This document shows, piece after piece, positions 8,323 through 15,355 of a stretch of DNA of 23,444 nt; the stretch's first letter is position 1, and each line of letters starts with the position of its first letter. The DNA is from Patulibacter sp040675535. Lineage in GTDB: Bacteria; Actinomycetota; Thermoleophilia; Solirubrobacterales; Solirubrobacteraceae. The position numbers and the translations under genes are program-made. The notes beneath the pieces are model-generated. The model was not told where the DNA came from and ran no database searches. It was given only the letters and a program-made list of their open reading frames with translations. The stretch lies in assembly GCF_040675535.1 (NCBI RefSeq), contig NZ_JBFAPC010000093.1:1-23444 (forward strand), read 5' to 3'.

Positions 8323-8757
8323 ATGAGCATCCTGCAGCGCGTCCAGGCCGACGTCACCGCCGCGCGGAAGAGCGGCGACAAGCAGCGCGTCGGCGCCCTG
8401 CAGCTCGTCCTCTCCGAGCTGCAGAAGGACGCCAAGGAGGGCAAGGGCGACGAGCTCGCCGTGCTGCGCCGCGAGCGCAAGCGCCGCGAGGAGTCCGCGG
8501 AGACCTACGAGCAGCACGACCGCCCCGAGCTGGCGGTGCCCGAGCGCTACGAGGCCGGCCTGATCTCCGCCTACCTGCCGCAGGAGCTCGGGGACGACGA
8601 GCTGCGCGCGCTCGTCGGCGACGCGATCGCCGAGACCGGCGCGACGAGCCCGAAGGACATGGGCCGCGTGATGCAGGCCGTGGTCGCGGCGGCCGAGGGG
8701 CGCGCCGACGGCAAGCGCGTGTCGGGACTCGTGCGCGAGGCGCTGCAGGCGCTCTGA
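8323..8757 (+). CDS. GatB/YqeY domain-containing protein
   Basis: Cytoplasmic protein of 144 residues matching the full length of the YqeY family, which shares a helical domain with the C-terminus of the GatB amidotransferase subunit. It opens MSILQRVQADVTAARKSGDK and continues RVGALQLVLSELQKDAKEG, EESAETYEQHDRPELA, YEAGLISAYLPQEL, GATSPKDMGRVMQAVV and GKRVSGLVREAL, all family hallmarks. A tRNA-related role has been suggested for the family but no activity is settled. ATG 8323 follows a purine-rich TAGGGGG very closely. It is transcribed away from the phosphatase gene, with the 35-bp repeats in between. Confidence 0.93.
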   Translation: MSILQRVQADVTAARKSGDKQRVGALQLVLSELQKDAKEGKGDELAVLRRERKRREESAETYEQHDRPELAVPERYEAGLISAYLPQELGDDELRALVGDAIAETGATSPKDMGRVMQAVVAAAEGRADGKRVSGLVREALQAL

Positions 8758-8831
8758 ACGGCGGCCCACCACCCGCAGAGCGCCCGCCACCCCGCGGAGC
8801 GTCGGGCCCGCAGGCCGGTCGCCGCGCGAGG

Positions 8832-8871
8832 CGCTTGGGAAATCACCGGTTCGTCGTCGATTCCCACAGCG
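8832..8871. repeat. dispersed hairpin element, copy A
   Basis: CGCT (8832-8835) pairs with AGCG (8868-8871). GGGAAATC (8837-8844) pairs with GATTCCC (8859-8865) with one bulge. The tip is CGG-TTCG-TCG. It shares about 30 of 36 central bases with the element at 16601-16660. It is the only structure I see in the 309-bp gap 8758-9066. Confidence 0.75.
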
Positions 8872-9066
8872 GCTTTCGGGGAGGCCGGGCGCCGCGGTGC
8901 CCGCGCTACCTCGCCGAGGCTCGGCGGTCAAACGACCGTCCATCATGTGTCCACGTGGGCGTCCGGTGGGCCGTCTCAGCCGTTGGTCCGTTTCCTCGCG
9001 GGTGCGTCGCGGGAATCCGCGGCCCGGGTCGACAGGAACAGCAGACTCCTCGTCACCCGCTGAACC

Positions 9067-9624
9067 GTGTCCTTCGCCTCGTCGCTCACCTCGAACCTCC
9101 GTCGCGTCCCGGCCCGGCAGGAACACGCGCCCGGGGCCGGGCGCCGCGCGATCGTCGCGCACGTCGACCGCTGGTTCGCCGCCCCGCGGCCGGCGACCGA
9201 GGGGCGGGCGGTGCTGGTCGTCCTCGACGTCGACCTCGACGACGCGCTACCGGCGGGCGAGACCGAGGAGGCCGCACGCCGCGACCGGTTGGGTCGCACC
9301 GTCGAGCGCGCGCTGAGCGCCCACGTCCGCGCGGGTGACGCGGTGGCCCGGATCGACGTGGGGCGCTTCGCGGTGCTGCGCGGCGGCCTTTCCGGGACCC
9401 TCTCGGTCGGCACGGAGGCGCGGGAGATCGCCCGTGGCGTCGAGGAGGCGCTGGTCGACCGGCCCGAGGGCTTCGGCGCGCGGGTCACCGTCGGCGGCTC
9501 GACGCTGGTCGACGGCGCGGCCCGCGGTGGCCAGGCGGCGCTGGGTGCCGTGACCGCGGCGATGCTGCAGGGCAAGCTGCTCAGCGACGACCGCGTGGTC
9601 GTCGTGGTGGCGCCGGGCGGCTGA
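9067..9624 (+). CDS. degenerate GGDEF-like domain protein
   Basis: Protein of 185 residues with no signal peptide. The middle reads like a diguanylate cyclase fold: VLVVLDVDLDDA in the place of the metal-binding (D/N)xDxFK segment, DRLGRTVERALSAHVRAGDAVARI matching the helix before the signature, then DVGRFAVLRGG where active enzymes have GGDEFAVLL. The signature itself is lost, so cyclase activity is unlikely. It might bind a nucleotide or be purely structural. The start is GTG 9067; I see no Shine-Dalgarno sequence, so a different start is possible. High third-position GC supports real coding. No other cyclic-di-GMP gene is adjacent, although a glycan locus lies nearby. Confidence 0.6.
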   Translation: MSFASSLTSNLRRVPARQEHAPGAGRRAIVAHVDRWFAAPRPATEGRAVLVVLDVDLDDALPAGETEEAARRDRLGRTVERALSAHVRAGDAVARIDVGRFAVLRGGLSGTLSVGTEAREIARGVEEALVDRPEGFGARVTVGGSTLVDGAARGGQAALGAVTAAMLQGKLLSDDRVVVVVAPGG

Positions 9625-9688
9625 GCCCGGCGCCGTCGGCCGCAGGCGCGGGCGCCGCGGCCGGCCGCGACCGACCGGGGATCCCGGG

Positions 9689-10087
9689 TCAGACGATGAT
9701 CGTGCGCTCCGCGGCCTCGCGGACGATGTCGTGGTCGTTCGGGTACGTGAGCAGCGCGATCGCGTCGTTCGGGGCGACCCAGCGCAGCTCGTCGACCTCG
9801 TCGTTGGCGAGGAAGTCGCCCGAGACGATCGACATCAGCCAGTAGCGGACGAGCTTCGGGCGGCCCTTGTGGTCCTCGTAGCGGACCTCGGTGAGCTCCT
9901 CGCCGAGCGCGACCCGAAAGCCCGTCTCCTCGCGGATCTCGCGCAGGGCGGCGTCCTCGAACGACTCCCCGGCCTCGAGCTTGCCCTTGGGCAGCGACCA
10001 GTCCTCGCGGTATGGCCGGTGGACGACCGCGATGCGGCCGTCCCGGACGATGACGCCGCCGGCGGCGTGGACCTCGCGCGGGAACAT
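9689..10087 (-). CDS. Nudix hydrolase (MutT-like)
   Basis: Nudix-fold pyrophosphatase of 132 residues acting on nucleoside diphosphates linked to some other group. The complete Nudix box is present at residues 35-57: Gly35, Glu41, Arg49-Glu50, Glu53-Glu54 and Gly56 in the Gx5Ex7REUxEExGU arrangement. It is preceded by AAGGVIVRDGRIAVVHRP and DWSLPKGKLE, typical of the MutT1/Ap4A-hydrolase-like subgroup. ATG 10087 is the only reasonable start, but the upstream sequence is pyrimidine-rich with no Shine-Dalgarno sequence, so a leaderless transcript is possible. The substrate cannot be read from the sequence; oxidised dGTP or diadenosine polyphosphates are the usual ones. Confidence 0.93.
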   Translation of the reverse strand: MFPREVHAAGGVIVRDGRIAVVHRPYREDWSLPKGKLEAGESFEDAALREIREETGFRVALGEELTEVRYEDHKGRPKLVRYWLMSIVSGDFLANDEVDELRWVAPNDAIALLTYPNDHDIVREAAERTIIV

Positions 10088-10187
10088 CCGCGGAGGATAT
10101 GTCGTGCGAGCCGGCGCCCGGTTGCCGGGCGGTGTTCCGGATCGTCCGGTGGTGGCGTGGCGATCCGGCGCCGGGCGCCGGCGGCGG

Positions 10188-10607
10188 TCAGCCGCGCCGG
10201 CGCAGCCGGCGCAGCAGGCGGGCGACGAGCGAGGGGCGGGCCCAGCGCGGGGGACGGACCCGGGTCAGCCCGCGGGCGTGGGCGGCAGGCCAGTCGGCCC
10301 AGCCCTCGCGGCCGAGGACCGTGACCGCCGTGTAGGTGCCCTCCCGGCCCCGCTCGTCGCGCATCAGGACGACGAGCAGCCAGCCGCCGATCTGCACGAA
10401 CAGGTCGGCCTCGTTGCGCGAGTCCGCCCACCGGGGACGGTCGGGGACGACGCTGCCGTCCCGCGCGACGAGCCGCTTCAGCTCCGCCTCCAGCTGCGCG
10501 CGCGGGCGCTCGGGGACGCCGGCCCGCTCGCAGAACCGCTCGAGCGCGTGATCGGACCAACCGATCCGCAGGCGCTGCGTGGGGAGGGTCGTCGCTGCGG
10601 GTGACAC
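10188..10607 (-). CDS. uncharacterised protein, 139 aa
   Basis: I do not recognise the family. From GTG 10607 the protein reads LPTQRLRIGWSDHALERFCE, then a helical EAELKRLVARDG, a strand-rich section (ADLFVQIGGWLLVVLMRDE, TYTAVTVLG) and a basic tail ending RRLRRRG. The HALERFCERAG phrase followed by three or four strands is loosely like small RelE/BrnT-type folds, but no catalytic set can be matched. Codons are almost all G/C-ending, which argues that it is expressed. No clear Shine-Dalgarno sequence was found. It follows the 84-residue gene by 41 bases on the same strand, so the two may be cotranscribed. Confidence 0.6.
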   Translation of the reverse strand: MSPAATTLPTQRLRIGWSDHALERFCERAGVPERPRAQLEAELKRLVARDGSVVPDRPRWADSRNEADLFVQIGGWLLVVLMRDERGREGTYTAVTVLGREGWADWPAAHARGLTRVRPPRWARPSLVARLLRRLRRRG

Positions 10608-10648
10608 GGACGCCGGATCGTACGCGGGGCGGACCCGCGGGGACCGGG

Positions 10649-10903
10649 TCAGGCCGCCGCGTCGTCCGGGTCCGCGGCGGCGGCCTCGCGGGCCGCACGC
10701 TCCTCGGCCTCGGCCGCGTGCTCCTTCAGCGCGCGGCCCGAGGCCTCGCGCATCTCGAACACGTCCGTCGCGAACGACCCGATCTCGCGCGCGACGTCGC
10801 GCACCGCGCCGGTGACGATGGTGGCGATCCGGCCGACGTGGGTCGCACCGGACTCGACGGCCTCCTGGACGAGGTCCTTGCGCGTCTCCAGCGGTCCGGG
10901 CAT
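10649..10903 (-). CDS. uncharacterised small helical protein, 84 aa
   Basis: Small protein predicted to be almost entirely helical: ETRKDLVQEAVESGATHVGR, IATIVTGAVRDVAREIGSFA, then FEMREASGRALKEHAAEAEE and an Ala/Asp-rich end. There are no cysteines, no signal peptide and no catalytic motif. The amphipathic, Ala-rich pattern could be a membrane-associated or coiled-coil protein. ATG 10903 is the clear first codon. No strong Shine-Dalgarno sequence precedes it. Third-position GC is high. I do not recognise a family. The 218-bp gap to the desaturase gene holds a short imperfect duplication (GCCGGTTCG...GGCGGTGCCGGCG near 11068-11112) and nothing else I can name. Confidence 0.55.
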   Translation of the reverse strand: MPGPLETRKDLVQEAVESGATHVGRIATIVTGAVRDVAREIGSFATDVFEMREASGRALKEHAAEAEERAAREAAAADPDDAAA

Positions 10904-11121
10904 GGCTCAGAGGGTAGTCGCTGCGGCCGCACGCGGTGTGGGAGACGACACGGCGCGACCGGCGGTAGGAACCCCTGCGCACGACGGCCGCGGCGACGCG
11001 AGGTCACGCGGCCGCCGTGTCCCGTCGGCTCGCGAGGCCGCCGACGGGCGTGGTCGTGCGGTGGCCGTGCCGGTTCGGGGCGGTGCCGGCGCCGGTTCGT
11101 GGCGGTGCCGGCGACCCGGGA

Positions 11122-12522
11122 CTACGCGGCGGCCGTGCTGCGCCGACTCGAGACGGCGCCCGCGATGAGCCCCGCGGCGCCCTTCGCGCCGGCCGCGGCG
11201 GTGCGCGCCACGCCGACGGCGACCTTCCCGACGCGACCGGTCCGCGGCGCGTCGACGTAGTCCTGCAGCTCCGCGGCGGTCGGCACCGAGAGGCGCGCGA
11301 TCTTGCGGAAGACGGTGAACAGCTGGTACGGCAGCGGGCCGGAGTGGTAGTCGAGGCCGTAGCGCTCGCACGCCTCCTTGACGTCCACCGAGATCTCGGC
11401 GTAGCGGTGCGCCGGGATGTCGGGGAAGAGGTGGTGCTCGATCTGGAAGCTCAGGTTGCCCGACATGACGTGGAAGAGCTTCCCGCCGGTGAGGTTCGCC
11501 GAGCCCAGCAGCTGGCGGACGTACCAGCCGCCGCGCGTCTCGTCGGCGGTCTCCTCCTCGGTGAACTCCTCGACGCCGTCGGGGAAGTGGCCGCAGAAGA
11601 TGATCGAGAAGGTCCACAGGTTGCGGACGATGTTGGCCGTGACGTTGGCGGTCAGCGTGGCGGGCGCGCCCGGGCCGGCGAGCAGCGGGAAGAGGACGTA
11701 GTCCTTGAGCGCCTGGCCCTTCACCTTGTCCCAGATCGCCTTGAGCATCGGCAGCCGCTCGCGGACGTCCCACGTGCCGGTGCGCAGCTCCTCGGTCTCG
11801 AGGTCGTGGACCGCCACGCCGTACTCGAACAGCAGCGCCAGGGCCGAGACGTAGCCGAGGTTGCCGAGGAAGTACGGCTCCCACGGCTGGTCGGGGCTCA
11901 TGCGGAGGATCCCGTAGCCGATGTCCCGATCCTTGCCCACGATGTTCGTGTGGGTGTGGTGCATGTAGTTGTGGCTGTGGCGCCACTGGTCGGCCGGGCA
12001 GGCGGTGTCCCACTCGAAGGTGCGGCCGTTGAGCTCGTCGTCCTGCATCCAGTCGTACTGGCCGTGCATGACGTTGTGCCCGATCTCCATGTTGTCGAGG
12101 ATCTTCGACGCGGAGAGGGCGGCGACGCCGGCGAGCCAGAACGGCGGGACCCACGCGAACTCCAGCAGCGCGCGCCCGCCGATCTCCAGCCGCCGCTGTG
12201 CCTTGATGACCGAGCGGATGTAGGTCGCGTCGCGCTCGCCGCGGTCGGCGAGGTGCTTCTTGCGGATCGCCTCCATCTCGCGGCCGAACGCGTCGAGCAT
12301 GTCCTGGCTCATGTGCGGGACGGCGTGCAGCGGGCCCGGGGTCTTCGAGGTGTCCCCGCCCGGGGCGGCCACGGCGACGTCGGTCGAGGCGGTCGCGCGG
12401 GTCGATCCGCCGGCGGGACGCGACTCGCGGTCGGGCGCCTTCGGCGAGAGCGGCCGGTCGGACTTCGGGACGGCCTTGAACTCGTCGTCGCTGTGGGTGG
12501 GGGTGGCGGTCGGGGTGCTCAT
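11122..12522 (-). CDS. membrane fatty acid / acyl-CoA desaturase (DesA3-like)
   Basis: Di-iron integral membrane desaturase of 466 residues that introduces a double bond into acyl chains using electrons from a reductase. All three histidine clusters are visible: His149-x3-His153 (GHNVMHGQYDW), His184-x3-His188-His189 (HNYMHHTHTN) and His363-His364 (FQIEHHLFP). Hydrophobic hairpins lie around residues 118-140, 220-235 and 290-312. The first 65 residues are a hydrophilic Pro/Ser/Thr tail and the last 40 are Ala/Gly-rich. ATG 12522 is preceded by GAGGAG seven bases upstream. It lies 74 bases downstream of the ferredoxin-type reductase, surely its electron donor, and both diverge from a FabR-like repressor. 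The same trio is known in Pseudomonas (DesT-DesCB); a desaturase-reductase pair occurs in mycobacteria (DesA3/Rv3230c). Confidence 0.95.
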   Translation of the reverse strand: MSTPTATPTHSDDEFKAVPKSDRPLSPKAPDRESRPAGGSTRATASTDVAVAAPGGDTSKTPGPLHAVPHMSQDMLDAFGREMEAIRKKHLADRGERDATYIRSVIKAQRRLEIGGRALLEFAWVPPFWLAGVAALSASKILDNMEIGHNVMHGQYDWMQDDELNGRTFEWDTACPADQWRHSHNYMHHTHTNIVGKDRDIGYGILRMSPDQPWEPYFLGNLGYVSALALLFEYGVAVHDLETEELRTGTWDVRERLPMLKAIWDKVKGQALKDYVLFPLLAGPGAPATLTANVTANIVRNLWTFSIIFCGHFPDGVEEFTEEETADETRGGWYVRQLLGSANLTGGKLFHVMSGNLSFQIEHHLFPDIPAHRYAEISVDVKEACERYGLDYHSGPLPYQLFTVFRKIARLSVPTAAELQDYVDAPRTGRVGKVAVGVARTAAAGAKGAAGLIAGAVSSRRSTAAA

Positions 12523-12596
12523 GCGGGGCTCCTCGGGATCGTGGTGCGGGGAAGGGGGTGGGCGGTCGCGGGGACCGCGGAAGGGGGGGGGTGCCG

Positions 12597-13892
12597 TCAG
12601 AGCGCGACGGAGACGTCGCCGACGGGGGCGGAGACGCAGATGCGGATCTCCTCGCCGGGCGTCCCGCCGATCTCTCCGCTGAGCGTGTCGCGGACGACGC
12701 CGGAGTTCAGCGTGCACTTGCAGGTGAGGCAGATGCCCATGCGGCAGCCGTTCACGGGCGACAGCCCGGCGGCCTCGGCCTGCTCGAGCAGCGTCGAGCC
12801 GTCCGCCTCGGCCGCGATCCCGCTGCCGGCGAACGTCACGGTGCCGAGCTGGCCGGGGTCGAGGTCGGGCAGCACCGGAGGCGCGAAGTGCTCGAACCGC
12901 AGCGGCGTCGCGAGGCCCTCGTCCGCCCAGAGCGAGCGGACGGCCTCGACCAGGGCGCCGGGCCCGCAGACGAACGCGGCGGCGTCGGCGTCGGCGGGCA
13001 GGACCCGCGCGAGGTGCTCGCGGCCGAAGCGGCCCGTCAGACGGGCGCGTGCCCCGGCGGCCGGACCGGGCGTGGGTGCGTCGGGGGAGCCGGCGAGCGG
13101 CGCATCGGCGGGATCGGTGAACGGCGCGTCCGTCGCCGACGGACCCGCGTCGCGGGTCGTGACGACGTGGACGGCGACGTTCGGGTGGGCCGCGGCGATC
13201 CGCTCCAGGTCTCCGGCGTAGAGCACGTCGGCGGCGGACCGCGCGTAGTGGAGGAAGGCGATCGGCCCGTCGTGACCTTCGTCGGTCAGCGTCCGCAGCA
13301 TCGACAGCACCGGCGTGATCCCGCTGCCGCCGCTGATCAGGACGATCCGCGAGGGCCGCGGATCGGGCAGGACGAAGTCCTCGCCACGCGGGACGGAGAG
13401 CCCCACGAACATGCCGGGGGTCGCGTGCTCCTTCAGGTACCGCGAGACGACGCCCTCGGGGTGCCGGCGGACGGTCAGCTCGATCTCCTTCGTCCGCGGG
13501 TGGGCGGACGCCGACGGCGAGTAGCTGCGGCGGTGCCGCACCCCGTCGACGTCGACGGAGATCTCGACGTGCTGCCCGGCCCGGAACCCCGGCCACGTGC
13601 CGGTCGGGCGGAGCGTGAGCGTCACGCTGTCCGTGTTCTGGTGGCGGACGGCGACGATCTCGCCGCGGATCCGGCGGACGGCCCACGTGGGCTGCAACAG
13701 CTCGAGGTAGTGGTCGACGTCGTGCGGGCCGGCCAGCGCGTCGGCGACCTTCGTCCCGAGCAGCCGCTGGGCGAGCCCGCCGCGCCGCGCGCCGGACCGG
13801 CGCGGGGACGCGGCGCCGGAGCCGGAGGCCGACGAGCCGGAGCCCCCGGGGGCGGAGCGATCGAGGATGAGGGGCAGGGCGGAGGCGGTCAT
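12597..13892 (-). CDS. FAD / 2Fe-2S ferredoxin-type oxidoreductase partner of the desaturase
   Basis: Three-domain electron-transfer flavoprotein of 431 residues that passes electrons from NAD(P)H to the desaturase. The FAD domain contains RRSYSPS. The NAD(P)-binding domain contains LISGGSGITPVLSMLRTL and, later, FVCGPGALVEAV. The C-terminal plant-type 2Fe-2S domain has Cys383-x4-Cys388-x2-Cys391 (NGCRMGICLTCKC) and a fourth Cys419 (IRICVSAP). A Pro/Ala/Asp-rich insertion of about 30 residues (SATDAPFTDPADAPLAGSPD) interrupts the NAD domain and looks like a flexible loop. ATG 13892 is chosen because conserved sequence starts soon after; its upstream region lacks a good Shine-Dalgarno sequence. 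It is first in the operon, about 80 bases from the palindromic operator candidate. Confidence 0.93.
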   Translation of the reverse strand: MTASALPLILDRSAPGGSGSSASGSGAASPRRSGARRGGLAQRLLGTKVADALAGPHDVDHYLELLQPTWAVRRIRGEIVAVRHQNTDSVTLTLRPTGTWPGFRAGQHVEISVDVDGVRHRRSYSPSASAHPRTKEIELTVRRHPEGVVSRYLKEHATPGMFVGLSVPRGEDFVLPDPRPSRIVLISGGSGITPVLSMLRTLTDEGHDGPIAFLHYARSAADVLYAGDLERIAAAHPNVAVHVVTTRDAGPSATDAPFTDPADAPLAGSPDAPTPGPAAGARARLTGRFGREHLARVLPADADAAAFVCGPGALVEAVRSLWADEGLATPLRFEHFAPPVLPDLDPGQLGTVTFAGSGIAAEADGSTLLEQAEAAGLSPVNGCRMGICLTCKCTLNSGVVRDTLSGEIGGTPGEEIRICVSAPVGDVSVAL

Positions 13893-13973
13893 GGCGGGCC
13901 GGGAGGTCGGTGGTGGTCGCTGGGCGCCGGACGCGGGCGCCGGTCGGTGCAGCGGACCGCCGGAGCGATTCAG

Positions 13974-14002
13974 TGCACAAGTGTTCGGTGAACAGCTGTG
14001 CA
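13974..14002. promoter_or_regulatory. 29-bp palindrome, candidate operator of the FabR-like repressor
   Basis: Outer arms TGCACA (13974-13979) and TGTGCA (13997-14002), and inner arms TGTTC (13982-13986) and GAACA (13990-13994), are perfectly inverted around GGT. Two mismatched positions separate the inner and outer arms. GTGCACAAG also recurs as a direct repeat at 13973 and 13998. The site lies between the reductase start (13892) and the TetR start (14147), where a shared repressor site would be expected. FabR and DesT bind palindromes of similar size upstream of desaturase genes. Assignment is inferred from position and symmetry. Confidence 0.65.
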
Positions 14003-14146
14003 CAAGACTAGCCCGGTGGCCTGTGCCGTCAAGTGATCCGTAGGCTGTGGCAGTGACATCGGGCACACCGCCGCCGTGCGGCCCCGATCTGCTGCTGTCA
14101 TGCCCCGAGTGACCGATCGACAGACCACCGCGACGAGGCCCGGCCG

Positions 14147-15058
14147 ATGACCGGGTCCAAGCGCGACGGGCCAGCCGGGCCGGGGGCGCTCCGACTGGTC
14201 GAGTCGACCCCGGCGGACGACGTGGCCGCCGGGCGCGGCCCAGCTCCCGCGGCGGCGGCCACCACGGCCGCGGCGACGGCCACCACGCCCGCGGCGACGG
14301 CCACCACGGCCACGACGCCCGCGGCGACCGCCACCACGCCCGCGGCGACGGCCACCACGCCCGCGGCGACGGCCACCACGGCTACGACGCCCGCGGCGAC
14401 CGCCACCACGCCCGCGGCGACGACGAGCGACCGGAGCGACGACGATGCGCCACTGACGCGCCAGGAGCGGAAGCTGCGCACGCGCAACGCGCTGCTCGAC
14501 GCGGCGCTGGACCAGCTGGAGAGCCGCAGCTTCGGGGCGATCAGTCTGCGCGAGGTGTCGCGCGCGGCGGGGATCACGCCGACGGCCTTCTACCGGCACT
14601 TCGAGTCGATGGAGGAGCTCGGGCTGGTCCTCGTCGACGAGTCGTTCGCCTCCCTGCGCGAGATGATGCGCGCCGGCCGGGCCGAGGCACAGGCCCCGGG
14701 CGACGACATCCGCGCGTCGGCGGCGACCCTCGTCCGCCACGTCGGCACCCACCAGTCGCACTACCGCTTCATCGCCCGGGAGCGCTCGGGCGGCATCGCG
14801 AGCCTCCGCGCGGCGATCGCCCGGGAGATCCAGTCGTTCTCGAACGAGCTGGCCGACGACCTGCGTCGCTACCCGGTGCTGGAGGATCTCGACCAGCCGA
14901 GCCTCGAGCTCGTCGCCGGTCTCATCGTGACGGTCATGGTCGCGACCGCGGAGCGCCTGCTGGACGCCCCGCCCGGCGCCGAGGACGCGATCCGCCACAA
15001 CACCGTGAACCAGATGCGCCTGATCGTCCTCGGCTCCCTGCGCTGGAACCGCGACTGA
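14147..15058 (+). CDS. TetR-family repressor, FabR/DesT-like
   Basis: Regulator of 303 residues. The DNA-binding domain (about residues 104-156) reads LTRQERKLRTRNALLDAALD, SLREVSRAAGITPTAFYRHF, ESMEELGLVLVDES, which I recognise as very close to E. coli FabR and Pseudomonas DesT. The ligand domain keeps FabR landmarks such as ERSGGIASLRAAIAREIQ and ends QMRLIVLGSLRWNRD. FabR and DesT sense the ratio of unsaturated to saturated acyl thioesters and repress unsaturation genes. The divergent desaturase-reductase operon makes the same role likely here. ATG 14147 follows GAGG by eight bases. Unusual: residues ~36-92 are an Ala/Thr/Pro repeat absent from FabR, making the protein about 90 residues longer than usual. 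The stop lies inside a 47-bp tandem array. Confidence 0.92.
   Translation: MTGSKRDGPAGPGALRLVESTPADDVAAGRGPAPAAAATTAAATATTPAATATTATTPAATATTPAATATTPAATATTATTPAATATTPAATTSDRSDDDAPLTRQERKLRTRNALLDAALDQLESRSFGAISLREVSRAAGITPTAFYRHFESMEELGLVLVDESFASLREMMRAGRAEAQAPGDDIRASAATLVRHVGTHQSHYRFIARERSGGIASLRAAIAREIQSFSNELADDLRRYPVLEDLDQPSLELVAGLIVTVMVATAERLLDAPPGAEDAIRHNTVNQMRLIVLGSLRWNRD
14276..14420 (+). repeat. in-frame 21/30-bp repeats in the TetR N-terminus
   Basis: The coding sequence repeats TATTPAA (21 bp) and TATTATTPAA (30 bp) in the order 7, 10, 7, 7, 10, 7 residues, nearly identical in DNA (ACGGCCACCACGCCCGCGGC phrase). All units are multiples of three, so copy changes would lengthen or shorten the linker without breaking the frame. 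Confidence 0.85.
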
Positions 15059-15345
15059 GAGCAGCGCCCCGTCGTTCCCGTCCCTGGCGCTGGAATCGCG
15101 ACTGAGAGCAGCGCCCCGTCGTTCCCGTCCCTGGCGCTGGAATCGCGCCTGAGAGACACGCCGATCACGTTCGGCTCGTTCTGCAGGGGTGGCGACCGAC
15201 AGGTGCGCCCGGTCGCGCTCGGTTGGTCGTGCCGGGTCACGACCGAGAGGCTCGCCCGATCCGCTCGGCTGATTGCGCCGGGGTTGCGGCCGATAGACGC
15301 ACGCCTTCTCGCTGGGCTCCCTGCCCTGGGAAAGCGATAGACCTC
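15051..15345 (+). repeat. 47-bp tandem array derived from the 3' end of the TetR gene
   Basis: Units start at 15051, 15098, 15145, 15192, 15239 and 15286 (five exact 47-bp steps), with a seventh partial unit at 15334. Units 1 and 2 are identical; the others are diverged but keep a GCG(A/C)C(T/C)GA start and CTCGG/CTGG-type ends. The final 47 bp of the TetR coding region (15004-15050) align to the same unit, sharing the CGCC..TCGT..CTCCCTG.CGCTGGAA backbone. The stop codon (15056-15058) lies in unit 1. The array fills the entire gap to the LysR-like stop at 15356. Confidence 0.85.
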
Positions 15346-15355
15346 GGCGGTCCGC

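Noticed and set aside
11017..13221. A 734-codon plus-strand frame opposite desaturase and reductase
   Set aside because: Low-complexity Val/Asp/Glu/Arg composition without recognisable domains; the minus-strand genes carry complete catalytic motifs.
15051..15345. CRISPR array, because of the regular 47-bp spacing
   Set aside because: There are no constant repeats separated by unique spacers; the first two units are identical over their full length and the rest diverge throughout. No cas genes are present.
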